46,623 nucleotides of DNA from a virus, in the IMG/VR virus record IMGVR_UViG_3300047380_000622, positions 1 through 46,623 of that record. One strand, 5' to 3'. Below the pieces are notes generated by a model that was not told where the DNA came from, did not search any database, and saw nothing but the letters and a program-made list of their open reading frames with translations. Both the position numbers and the translations under genes were made by a program. How positions within the stretch are numbered: position 1 is the stretch's first letter; each line of letters starts with the position of its first letter. This document shows positions 30,836 to 39,577 of the stretch, in pieces.

Positions 30836-32662
30836 TCATATCACAAACCATAAGTGTCCAGTAGACGTACCACCCACTTGAGTAGGTGCAGAACTAACGG
30901 TCTCATAGTCTAACTGAACAGAATTACTATTAATCGTTATTCCATCACTTGTATTTAGGTCGATTGTAATTGTTCCATCTAGGGGGTCATCAGCACCACC
31001 ATTTGCATTATCAACATATGTTTTTACAAGACCTGATGAAGATGCAACATCTATAATTGCATTCATTCTGTCATCTGAAAAATACTTATTATTGGAACCT
31101 TCTGAAACATTGTCTGTAGTATTACTTGGGTCTACAGGTTCCCAATATCCTGCACTAGCATCCCATGCAAGTATTTGACCTGCAGTTGGGTTTGTAGTGT
31201 AATTAATATCACTTAAATCATCTGCAGTGTTATTTGCAAGGTTGTCTTCTGTTGCAGATAATCTTAACTCATCACCAACTTTACTTACGGTAATGTTAGT
31301 ATGATTAGAGTGATTTAATATAGTGTCTGTTCGTGTTGATACTCTTGCATCAGTAAAGTATTTGTTACTGCCTTCTGATAAATCATCAGTATCTTTAGTT
31401 GCAAGTCTTGTATCAAAAGCAGAGTTTACTCTTGTATCAGTATAATACAAATTAGACCCTTCTGTCAAGTCTCCTGTATTATGATTTGATATATCTGAAA
31501 CTGTACCAGTGACATCACCAGTTAAGTCTCCTGCAAAGTTTGTACTTGCAGTAATTAATGTACCAGTAATTGCAGCTGCAGTTGAACTACCGATTACTGT
31601 ACCGTCTATATTACCACCATTAATGTCCACTGTAGTCAATGTGGAGGTGCCTGTTGCATTCAAATCTGTTGAGTATAGAGTTGACCACCTTTTACTACTA
31701 GACCCTAAGGCACGAGTATTATTCGTATCTGATATTATATCAGAATCTACTGAACCTGTCAAGCTAATCGTATCACCACTGGCATTACCTAAATCAACAT
31801 TACCATTAACTGTTAAGTTTGCAGTGGTAGATAAATTACCTGTAAACGTACCTGTTGTACCTGAAACTGCAGAAGAGAATGTACCTGTTGTACCTGAAAC
31901 TGCAGAAGAGAATGTACCTGTTGTACCTGCAACATCTCCTGAAGAAGTAAGTGAACCAACTGCAACATTACCACTGAATGAACCAGTTGTTGCACTCGTT
32001 ATTGCACCACTATTAATAGACATAGTTCCGTCTGTAAGTGTTGGTGCAGTCAATGTTTTACCACTTGCAAGTGTTACATTATCTTGGTGATATACATTTC
32101 CATCAAATTCAATCTTTGCACTTGTTGAAAGTGTAGTTGTCGCATTGATAGAAGTTTCATTAAATATGATACCACTATCGTTGTTATTGTAAATTACATT
32201 TTCTGAAGTTTGGTTAAAGAATCCTGTTGCAACACCTGAATCTGCAACTCCTAAATATGAACCAGTGTATGAATATACAGTAATCTTATCACCTGCAGTT
32301 GCACCACTAGTAAGTGTAATCTGACTATAAGTGTTAGCACTCAATACACCAAATCCACCGATAGTATAGTCATCATCTTTTAATTGGTGGTCTCTTTGTA
32401 TATAAACCTGTAATCTGTCTTTTTTATATTCTAATTCATTTCCATTAATATCTAAACCCGAGAATACTTGTTGACCCGAAGTTGCAATGAATATAAATTC
32501 TTGGAAGAAGAATGATTTATCCTCAATACTATTAACTGCATCTACAAGAGTTCCTTGACTAGTAGTTCTAAGCCCACTTACATCGCCAACGTCTGTAGAA
32601 ACCTGATTAAAGGTTTCTCTGAAGTTCTCTAAAGTACTGAATTGGTCTACTTGTTTAGCCAT
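30836..32662 (-). CDS. large tail fibre protein
   Basis: A 608-residue fibre placed directly after the baseplate giant and a small coupled gene. The N-terminal attachment-like domain (MAKQVDQFSTLENFRETFNQ, then FFFQEFIFIATSGQQVFSGL and DDDYTIGGFG) is a common start of marine T4-like phage fibres. The shaft contains a 33-bp exact tandem repeat (GTTGTFSSAVS units), LTVNGNVDLGN, the SSKRWSTLYSTDLNATGTST strand and repeats with EGSNLYYTDTRV/EGSNKYFTDARV. It ends in SSAPTQVGGTSTGHLWFVI, similar to the end of the 910-residue fibre. It probably attaches to the baseplate and reaches the host surface. A weak GGAAA ribosome site is present. Confidence 0.88.
   Translation of the reverse strand: MAKQVDQFSTLENFRETFNQVSTDVGDVSGLRTTSQGTLVDAVNSIEDKSFFFQEFIFIATSGQQVFSGLDINGNELEYKKDRLQVYIQRDHQLKDDDYTIGGFGVLSANTYSQITLTSGATAGDKITVYSYTGSYLGVADSGVATGFFNQTSENVIYNNNDSGIIFNETSINATTTLSTSAKIEFDGNVYHQDNVTLASGKTLTAPTLTDGTMSINSGAITSATTGSFSGNVAVGSLTSSGDVAGTTGTFSSAVSGTTGTFSSAVSGTTGTFTGNLSTTANLTVNGNVDLGNASGDTISLTGSVDSDIISDTNNTRALGSSSKRWSTLYSTDLNATGTSTLTTVDINGGNIDGTVIGSSTAAAITGTLITASTNFAGDLTGDVTGTVSDISNHNTGDLTEGSNLYYTDTRVNSAFDTRLATKDTDDLSEGSNKYFTDARVSTRTDTILNHSNHTNITVSKVGDELRLSATEDNLANNTADDLSDINYTTNPTAGQILAWDASAGYWEPVDPSNTTDNVSEGSNNKYFSDDRMNAIIDVASSSGLVKTYVDNANGGADDPLDGTITIDLNTSDGITINSNSVQLDYETVSSAPTQVGGTSTGHLWFVI
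31848..31913 (-). repeat. 33-bp perfect tandem duplication in fibre gene
   Basis: The unit starting GTACCTGTTGTACCTGAAAC on plus occurs twice without a mismatch (31848-31880 and 31881-31913), followed by a partial third copy. It encodes two copies of TFSSAVSGTTG-type shaft residues. It is in frame, so copy number can change without breaking the gene. Confidence 0.95.
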
Positions 32663-32867
32663 TTATCTTTTCCACTAGTTGATTAAGCATGTCTTTTATA
32701 TCTCTCATGTCATCCTTAATATTATTTATTTCATCTACCTGTTTTTTATAGTTATCTTTTCTAAGTTTATGTAATCTCCAAGCACTAACATCAGTACTTA
32801 CTATTGCAGAAGATTCGGAATCCCTTAATAGAGATGTATGTCCTTCTACTTTATAGTACTCTGACAT
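32655..32867 (-). CDS. small coiled-coil protein coupled to the baseplate giant
   Basis: A 70-residue protein, MSEYYKVEGHTSLLRDSESS onward, whose second half is a charged helix (NNIKDDMRDIKDMLNQLVEK) with heptad-like spacing. A slightly longer frame exists upstream, but the ATG at 32867 overlaps the giant gene's stop exactly (TAATG), so it is the likely start. Proteins with an '..GH.SL.RD..S.AI...D..A' front are common small genes beside structural genes in T4-like marine phages; their role is unknown. Its end overlaps the next fibre gene by eight bases, again suggesting coupling. A small fibre or baseplate helper is plausible. Confidence 0.78.
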   Translation of the reverse strand: MSEYYKVEGHTSLLRDSESSAIVSTDVSAWRLHKLRKDNYKKQVDEINNIKDDMRDIKDMLNQLVEKING

Positions 32868-35800
32868 TATGCAAGTCCTAAACATCTTAATGCAGATACC
32901 ATAGGAACCACTGAACTATTAGAACCTTTACCTACAATCTTAATCGCAAATGCACTGAACTCGGGTAGGTCGTCTATAGTCCATTCATACTCTTTAAAGT
33001 TTCTTGCATCTGCCTCTGTTGTTGTATCGGGTGTTCCATAGTCATTAAAGTACTCCCAATTTAAATCGTCAAAAGGTGTAGATTCATCATTTTTAAGAAT
33101 CTTATATAACACTTGAACATTTGTTGTTGGTGGTCTAAACACATCTGCAATAACTTTAAGTGTTGATGCAGGAGTTTTTAGATTTACCTTTCTAGTGCAA
33201 TATACCATTGCGTTGTTATCTCCATCAGGTTCTGTTGATGCAGTATAAACTGTTCCTGTAGGTACATCTGCATTGGAATCTATGTTGTTGATTCTATTTC
33301 CTATACCTATCGCACCTATTGTACCCACATCTATAACTGGAGATACATTTGAGTTAACTGATTGTAACTGAAGTGTGCATGTGAATGATTTCTCTGATGA
33401 CATCTCATTAGTTTCATTAATAGGAGATGCAATAACACTAGGAGAATCAAAGAACACATTATCATTTAGTGTTACAAATTTACTTGTATTGTTCTTAGTA
33501 TATGCAGTACCATTACTATATCCTTCAGGTGAATTCATAGGTGTTGTTAATACACTTGCACTAATTCTAGTTAAAGCATAGTTTAAACTTGGAATGAGTG
33601 TGTGAATTGCATCAAAGTAATAGTTTCTTGTTGATGTTGCATTTTCTCCACCACCGACTGTTGAGTCATTTGATGAGTATGTTGTTTTAACATCAAAACT
33701 AGATAGGTCGGGTAATACTGTAAAGGAGTCTATTCCTATGTTTGCAATAGAAGTGAATGAAGAATTCAATGAAGATACTGGAATACCACCTAATGTTTCT
33801 CCAGTTGTATCAACATCTATTGTCAAGTCTGCAGTTCCACCGTCAAAGTTTACTGCACTCAATGTATCAGTTGTTGCATATCCATAGCCTGGGTCGGTAA
33901 TGAATACTGTAGTTATTGCATTATCAACAACTGTAAATTCTGCAGTTGCACCTGCACCTGTACCGCCAGTTAAGGATACATTAAATGTTCCATTGTTAGG
34001 TGTCCCACTTACTGAAGGTGTTGCAACGGTTAATACGCAATCTTCTTTATCACCTCTAATACCTGAAAGTGTTACATTTGAGTTTGTCGTATACATACCA
34101 TGCATGTAGTTATAAACTTTAACATACTGTTGTCCACTGAATGTTTCTAATGCATTACTTTGTAATTTAGAAGTGGTCAAAGGAGAATTCTCAAATTTTA
34201 ACACTGGTGTTTTTGAAGTGTCAAATTGAGCAGTCTTCATGTGGAATTTCAAGTCATCTTCTTGTGTTGCAGTCCATGTGGATGCATTTTGTGATAAGAA
34301 TAATGAACCAGCATACGGTTGACCTGCAATTGTCTGATTTGTTGCAAGGTCTTTCTCACCCATTCTTGAAATAAATGTTGTAAATTCATTTGAATTGGAG
34401 TATACTACGAATGAATATTCATGGTCTTCTTCTAAGAATACTGGAGATTCAAATGTAAATGTTGTTGCAACTGAACCATCAGAAGATGTATTGACATTCG
34501 CTGGATTTATTGTTACAGTAGAGAATGGTATAACATTCTGGCCTGGATATCCATTTATCATATTTCTAATTTCAACAGAAACTGGTAGTGTTGAGTCTTT
34601 CTTCTCAAAGAATAAGTCTATAGATGTTACAAACATACCACCTGACCTATCAACCAAGAATGATTGTGCAAGTGGGTCTCCCCAACCTCTGTCTAGTGGG
34701 AAATCGAAGAATCTTCTATCCTCAACCACTCTAAAGTCCATATTCCTAGTAGTAGGTATTAACATTGGAGGTGCAATAAATGGTGGTGGCTCAGGTAGTG
34801 GGGGTAATTGTGGTGGTGCAATTACTCTTGAAAATGGAGGTGGTACTTCAATTGGTACAGGGTCTTGTATAATATCGGGTATTACTGGTAACTCTGCAAC
34901 AGGTGGTATTGGTGGTGCAGTCTCATCAAATACTTGTGCATTTATTCTCTCACCAGCCCTAGTTATTTGTCTAGAACCAGTACTCCTTTCTGTAATTACT
35001 CTACCATTTCTTGTAGATGTAATCTCTGTTTGGTTAGATTGTAGTAGTCCTTGTGCCTGATATATTCCACTTGCCTGTGAGCCTGGGTTATTCAAGTCAT
35101 AAAAACTAGACGTTAATCTAAGTTCTCTTTGTCCTGTAGGGAAACTTTGTTTACTTGTGTTTGGTAACTCAAAGAAACCTCTTAGTCTACCATTACCATC
35201 TGACTTAAGTCCTGAAGTAACTGTTGTTCCACCGTCTTGTGAATACGTTGCATTTAAAGGTCTTACATATTCATCTACTCTGATTCCATCAAAGAAGAAG
35301 TAATGGTTTGAATTTGGTTTTAAATTAGTTGCATCTAACTCAATAGTTCTAGACCTCATGAAAGGTACTATTGTTATACTTACAACTCTATCGTTTCTTG
35401 TTTCTACGAAGTCTTCAACAACACTTGTTGTAACACCTGTTCTTGTTTGAGTCTCAACTGTTTCTGTAATTTCTCTTGATACTTGTAAACCAGCAACCCA
35501 TTCTCCACCTTGTGCTGGGTCTCCACTCCAAGAACCATTAGAAGTGGCCTGCACTTCTGTTGATACTGTATTAGGTTCACCAACCCATGTTGTTTGCCAT
35601 GAGTTCCAAACCGTTCCTAGTGAGTTTGTATTTTCAGAAAGAACTGCATCATAGTTTCCTTCTCTGTTCATTCTTACTTCGGGTAATTGTTCTGTATCAT
35701 TCCATATATCAGTTTCGGGTGATAACTTAACTGTACCAAAGAAATTGAATACATGGTATGGGTTAACATTAATAGTTCTTGATGCCTTATCTTGATTTAC

Positions 35801-38800
35801 ATATGTTTGAGAACTATAAGGTAGAGTAATTAAATCTCCAGTCTTCTGATAATTAGAAGATATAGCAGTATTAAAGTCTATGTCAAAGAATTGTGAATAA
35901 GATTGTGGTCTCATTGCACCAAGTTTTGTATCTACACTTATCTGATAATCGGGATGATTCACATCTCCAACTCTATGTCCTCTGAAGTTGTCTACTAAGA
36001 ACCCTGACTTAAATCTATCGAATCCATCAGCATCTAAAATTTGTTTAGACTGTGTGTCTCTTTCTAGTAGAGACAATGCAGTGATTCTTTCTAGGTTTGT
36101 AACACGATTATTAATCTTACCAATATCCTTCATGGTAAATCTACGGTGGTCTTGTGTTCTAACTCTTACGTTTTTTAAACTTTTAGTATATGCAGGTATC
36201 TGTACTTCGAATAATTCTATTGCATCATCAACAGCCTTAGGTTTAGTCGGTGATAGTGAAGGAATACCAGCAGATGTTTGGAATGAACCCGACTTATGTA
36301 AGAATACTTTGTCTATTCTTCCAACGTAGAATGCAATGTCCCCAACAACACTTGAACCTGTTACTGGTGTGTCGTTTGAACTTGCACCTGTACTTGAAAT
36401 TCCAGTTCTTGATTGACTGAAATCTCTACCAGTGTCATATCCAAACGGTGCATAAACAGAACCCTCTGTAGAATTTGATAAGTTTACTGGGTTAGTTGGG
36501 TCTTGAGTGTTTGTTGTTCCAAATGTTGATGTACCAATAATTTGTCCTACGACTGGTCTAAAGTCAACACAATCTGAAAGTTCAAATGTTCCATCAGGTT
36601 CTAAACCACCTAAGTCTACTCTACTTGGTGAGAACACTGGAATTTCGTCATATGGTACTGATGCATATGATTCAACGTCAAAGAAATCTCCACCATCTGA
36701 AGTGAAGTAGTCAAATACAACTAGTATTTTTCCTGACGGGGTTGGTTCTCCAACCTTTCTTGTAATTTTTGCAAGGTCATAATATCCATCTCTCTGACCA
36801 TTATCAAAGAAGAATCTAGACTTGATATCGGGTGAACCTTGTGATACACTAGTAATTGTTGCGACTGCAAGTGAAGTCTGACCGACAATACTTTCACCTT
36901 CTATAAATGTTCCTGATACCATTCTATAATATGAAGTTGCAAGTGAGCCACTATATGTAATCATAACAGCACGAGCATCTGAAGTTTGACCTATGATTGT
37001 TTCGTATACTTGGAATGTTCCACTGTCTACTGAAAAATATGATGAAGGTGGTAGAGGTGTTGTTCCTCCTACTCCTTCATATATTGCATGAATTTTATGA
37101 ACGTCTGCAACACCTAAAGTAATTTCTTTATCATCATATGCAGTACCATAGAAACCACCAGCACTTCTTGCACTTTCAACACCAAGTAATCTTGATTTTC
37201 TTAATGTCTTATTTCTAGAATCAGGATTAGTTCTATTTACTGTAAATGTAATTTTAAGTTTTGCACCATTATTATTTGGTATACTTTTAGTAAGAGTTTG
37301 TCCTGTCCCACCATCTGTTGAAGGGTCTCCTGAAAAATCTTCTATATTAAGTAGGTCACCTAAATCATATGCATTTGCATCTGAAGATTCATCAACAACT
37401 GCAATCGTAAAGTTATCTGTATTGACTGCACCGAATGTTGCATTTGAACCAGTACTAATAGTGAAAGAACCACCTGATACATCAACAACTTGTTGTCTTC
37501 TTACCTGAATAGAATCACATGAATGTGTTTTTACCCAGTCTCTTGGCCATGCAAAGATAGATGCAGTTTGGTCTTGGTCATATAGTTGTGTTCGTCTTCT
37601 TGTTACATTACCAGTGTATGAATTTCCAGCATTTCCTGTAAGTGTAAGAGTCGTGTCATCTGTAACACTTGCAACTACTAACTCAAATGATGCAACATCA
37701 TTAGCAGGGTTTACTATTATGTCACCTTCTTTTAATTCAGTTGTAAATGAAGTTGCAAAACCAGTAACAGTTGTAGAACCATCTGTATATGTAACTGTAC
37801 CGATTAGAGTTCTAGATGCATCTACTACAGTGTTTGCAGTAAATGTAGTTGAACCTGAATCTTGTGGGTCTTGTGAAACTCCTCTAACACGGTCAATGTT
37901 ATAGTTTCGAACTGCAGTAACTGTTGTTGTTCCACTAGTTGTACCGTTAGTTGTGATTGCATCATTAACTACGAATGTACCTACTACGTCATGAACAAAT
38001 AACTGACCAGTTGTAGTATATGAAACAATACCAGTTGCACCTGAAGTACCACCAATTACTTGGTCTCCTTCCGTAAAGGTTCCAGCCAAAGTTCCACTTA
38101 TTTTTGTTAACATCTTGATATCAAATAGATACAAGTTCCATTGTGATGAAGCGTTATACTCTTGTGAAGATGCAGAACCACTTTGTAAATCTATGTTTCT
38201 TAATCTTGCAAAACCAATCTTTCCACTTGAAGGTTCTGTTCCACTACTTGATATTGTAGTATCCCAAAGAGTAACTTCTTTAAATGGTGTGACTGTTGCA
38301 TCTCCAGTTTCATTACCAAATTCGGGTAATGAATGGACATTAGTAATTCTTAATTTATTACCAATCCTTACTGGGGTGTTTGTGTTGTTCAAAGATACTG
38401 TAGACCTTGCCTTACTGAATGATATTGGTGTTGTACCAATCTTATCGATTTCATATCCTTTAACGTATCCTTTACCAGGCGATACCTGCATGATGAACTT
38501 ATCGTCATCACCACCATTAGCAGAAGTATAATAACCTCTGTTTGTAGTGTCGTCCAAATGTTCTCTTAAACTATGTGTGAATTGTCTAACAACAAAGTCT
38601 CCATTAGCATCAAATGTTCTTCGTGCCATAGAGTTTTCAATCTCATTGTATATTGGTCTTGTTATCTTAAGTTCTATTATACCCTGATTAACTCTGACAA
38701 GTTCTATAAAGTCTACATCATCTGTAGTATCAAGTGTGTACTTAGATAGTACAAAATCTAACTTAAGTCTATCAGCACCAGCTGCATTTTCATTTGTTGT

Positions 38801-39538
38801 ACCTGAAGAGTTATCTAAAAGACTTGTATCATCTGCAGAGGATACTAGGTCTTCTGCAATTGTTAGACCAACTCTGTATGTTGGTTTACCTGAATACTTT
38901 TCAAGTATGAGTTCTTGTTTGTCAACTTTACAAAAGAATCCTCTTGCAAAAACTATACCTTCTGATATACTTGCAATAGAAGAACGACCAACTGGACTAT
39001 CTGTTTTTGGTTTTACTGTGAACTCATTATTATTAGCACTGTTTACAGTAACTGTTCCATCTTCACCCAATGTACACTCTTGTAGTTCTTCACCTGAATA
39101 GAATACTACAGAGTTACTTGCATCAGTTCCTTGTGAATGAAATTTAACAAATAATGTTATAGGGTCATCTGTAGTTTCTGCAGCTGAAGAGAAAACTTTA
39201 CCGACAACACCTGATGATTTACCTCTTAGGAATTTATCATGAAAAGTTTTTCTATATTCTTCTGTATTTGCATCTCCACCAGCGTTCGGGTTTGCAGAGT
39301 TTACTTTTACATAGAATACTTCTAAATCTATATCTGATTCTGCACCAGTAACTAAAGACCCCTCCTCAAACATATGAGAACCAAATCTTTCAATTTGATT
39401 TTGTAATATGGATTGGGTTTGAGTTATTTCTCTAGACTGTAGTGGACGACCTGCTCTGAACAGAACTTTATTGAATTTCTTATCTTCCGAAAAGTCATCA
39501 TAATACGGTGCTATATTTAAATCAGTTTTTTCTGGCAT
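32867..39538 (-). CDS. giant baseplate/fibre structural protein (DUF4815-type)
   Basis: A 2223-residue virion protein of a type found in nearly all marine T4-like phages, where it takes the place of T4 baseplate genes such as 9/10. The N-terminal domain (DLNIAPYYDDFSEDKKFNKV, LFRAGRPLQSREITQTQSIL, QNQIERFGSHMFEEG) is the DUF4815 signature. The middle contains several GExIxGxTS modules. A Pro-rich linker lies at about residues 1537-1597, followed by DPLAQSFLVDRSGGMFVTSI and SVEIRNMINGYPGQNVIPFS, a conserved beta-sandwich block. The C-terminus carries a GYGYATTDTLSAV-type module and a YTARK-like jelly-roll end. It is probably a baseplate component that carries fibres. AAGGA precedes the ATG, and a hairpin lies upstream. 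Confidence 0.87.
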   Translation of the reverse strand: MPEKTDLNIAPYYDDFSEDKKFNKVLFRAGRPLQSREITQTQSILQNQIERFGSHMFEEGSLVTGAESDIDLEVFYVKVNSANPNAGGDANTEEYRKTFHDKFLRGKSSGVVGKVFSSAAETTDDPITLFVKFHSQGTDASNSVVFYSGEELQECTLGEDGTVTVNSANNNEFTVKPKTDSPVGRSSIASISEGIVFARGFFCKVDKQELILEKYSGKPTYRVGLTIAEDLVSSADDTSLLDNSSGTTNENAAGADRLKLDFVLSKYTLDTTDDVDFIELVRVNQGIIELKITRPIYNEIENSMARRTFDANGDFVVRQFTHSLREHLDDTTNRGYYTSANGGDDDKFIMQVSPGKGYVKGYEIDKIGTTPISFSKARSTVSLNNTNTPVRIGNKLRITNVHSLPEFGNETGDATVTPFKEVTLWDTTISSSGTEPSSGKIGFARLRNIDLQSGSASSQEYNASSQWNLYLFDIKMLTKISGTLAGTFTEGDQVIGGTSGATGIVSYTTTGQLFVHDVVGTFVVNDAITTNGTTSGTTTVTAVRNYNIDRVRGVSQDPQDSGSTTFTANTVVDASRTLIGTVTYTDGSTTVTGFATSFTTELKEGDIIVNPANDVASFELVVASVTDDTTLTLTGNAGNSYTGNVTRRRTQLYDQDQTASIFAWPRDWVKTHSCDSIQVRRQQVVDVSGGSFTISTGSNATFGAVNTDNFTIAVVDESSDANAYDLGDLLNIEDFSGDPSTDGGTGQTLTKSIPNNNGAKLKITFTVNRTNPDSRNKTLRKSRLLGVESARSAGGFYGTAYDDKEITLGVADVHKIHAIYEGVGGTTPLPPSSYFSVDSGTFQVYETIIGQTSDARAVMITYSGSLATSYYRMVSGTFIEGESIVGQTSLAVATITSVSQGSPDIKSRFFFDNGQRDGYYDLAKITRKVGEPTPSGKILVVFDYFTSDGGDFFDVESYASVPYDEIPVFSPSRVDLGGLEPDGTFELSDCVDFRPVVGQIIGTSTFGTTNTQDPTNPVNLSNSTEGSVYAPFGYDTGRDFSQSRTGISSTGASSNDTPVTGSSVVGDIAFYVGRIDKVFLHKSGSFQTSAGIPSLSPTKPKAVDDAIELFEVQIPAYTKSLKNVRVRTQDHRRFTMKDIGKINNRVTNLERITALSLLERDTQSKQILDADGFDRFKSGFLVDNFRGHRVGDVNHPDYQISVDTKLGAMRPQSYSQFFDIDFNTAISSNYQKTGDLITLPYSSQTYVNQDKASRTINVNPYHVFNFFGTVKLSPETDIWNDTEQLPEVRMNREGNYDAVLSENTNSLGTVWNSWQTTWVGEPNTVSTEVQATSNGSWSGDPAQGGEWVAGLQVSREITETVETQTRTGVTTSVVEDFVETRNDRVVSITIVPFMRSRTIELDATNLKPNSNHYFFFDGIRVDEYVRPLNATYSQDGGTTVTSGLKSDGNGRLRGFFELPNTSKQSFPTGQRELRLTSSFYDLNNPGSQASGIYQAQGLLQSNQTEITSTRNGRVITERSTGSRQITRAGERINAQVFDETAPPIPPVAELPVIPDIIQDPVPIEVPPPFSRVIAPPQLPPLPEPPPFIAPPMLIPTTRNMDFRVVEDRRFFDFPLDRGWGDPLAQSFLVDRSGGMFVTSIDLFFEKKDSTLPVSVEIRNMINGYPGQNVIPFSTVTINPANVNTSSDGSVATTFTFESPVFLEEDHEYSFVVYSNSNEFTTFISRMGEKDLATNQTIAGQPYAGSLFLSQNASTWTATQEDDLKFHMKTAQFDTSKTPVLKFENSPLTTSKLQSNALETFSGQQYVKVYNYMHGMYTTNSNVTLSGIRGDKEDCVLTVATPSVSGTPNNGTFNVSLTGGTGAGATAEFTVVDNAITTVFITDPGYGYATTDTLSAVNFDGGTADLTIDVDTTGETLGGIPVSSLNSSFTSIANIGIDSFTVLPDLSSFDVKTTYSSNDSTVGGGENATSTRNYYFDAIHTLIPSLNYALTRISASVLTTPMNSPEGYSNGTAYTKNNTSKFVTLNDNVFFDSPSVIASPINETNEMSSEKSFTCTLQLQSVNSNVSPVIDVGTIGAIGIGNRINNIDSNADVPTGTVYTASTEPDGDNNAMVYCTRKVNLKTPASTLKVIADVFRPPTTNVQVLYKILKNDESTPFDDLNWEYFNDYGTPDTTTEADARNFKEYEWTIDDLPEFSAFAIKIVGKGSNSSVVPMVSALRCLGLA

Positions 39539-39555
39539 ATTCCTTAACCTGTTGT

Positions 39556-39572
39556 GGGGACATTAAGTCCCC
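39556..39572 (-). other. intergenic hairpin without U tract
   Basis: A 6-bp stem GGGGAC/GTCCCC with a five-base loop lies in the 39-base gap between gp8 and the baseplate giant. The loop and stem match the core of the terminator at 24804-24826. There is no T run after it on the minus strand, so it is more likely an RNA-processing or stability element, or a decayed terminator, than an active terminator. Confidence 0.6.
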
Positions 39573-39577
39573 GATAA

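Noticed and set aside
17906-32662. Diversity-generating retroelement driving the fibre variation
   Set aside because: There is an Mtd-like N-terminal fold in two fibres, but no reverse transcriptase gene, template repeat or adenine-variable repeat is seen in the window.
32867-32885. Longer version of the 70-residue coiled-coil gene
   Set aside because: The TAATG overlap with the giant gene's stop marks the ATG at 32867 as the natural coupled start.
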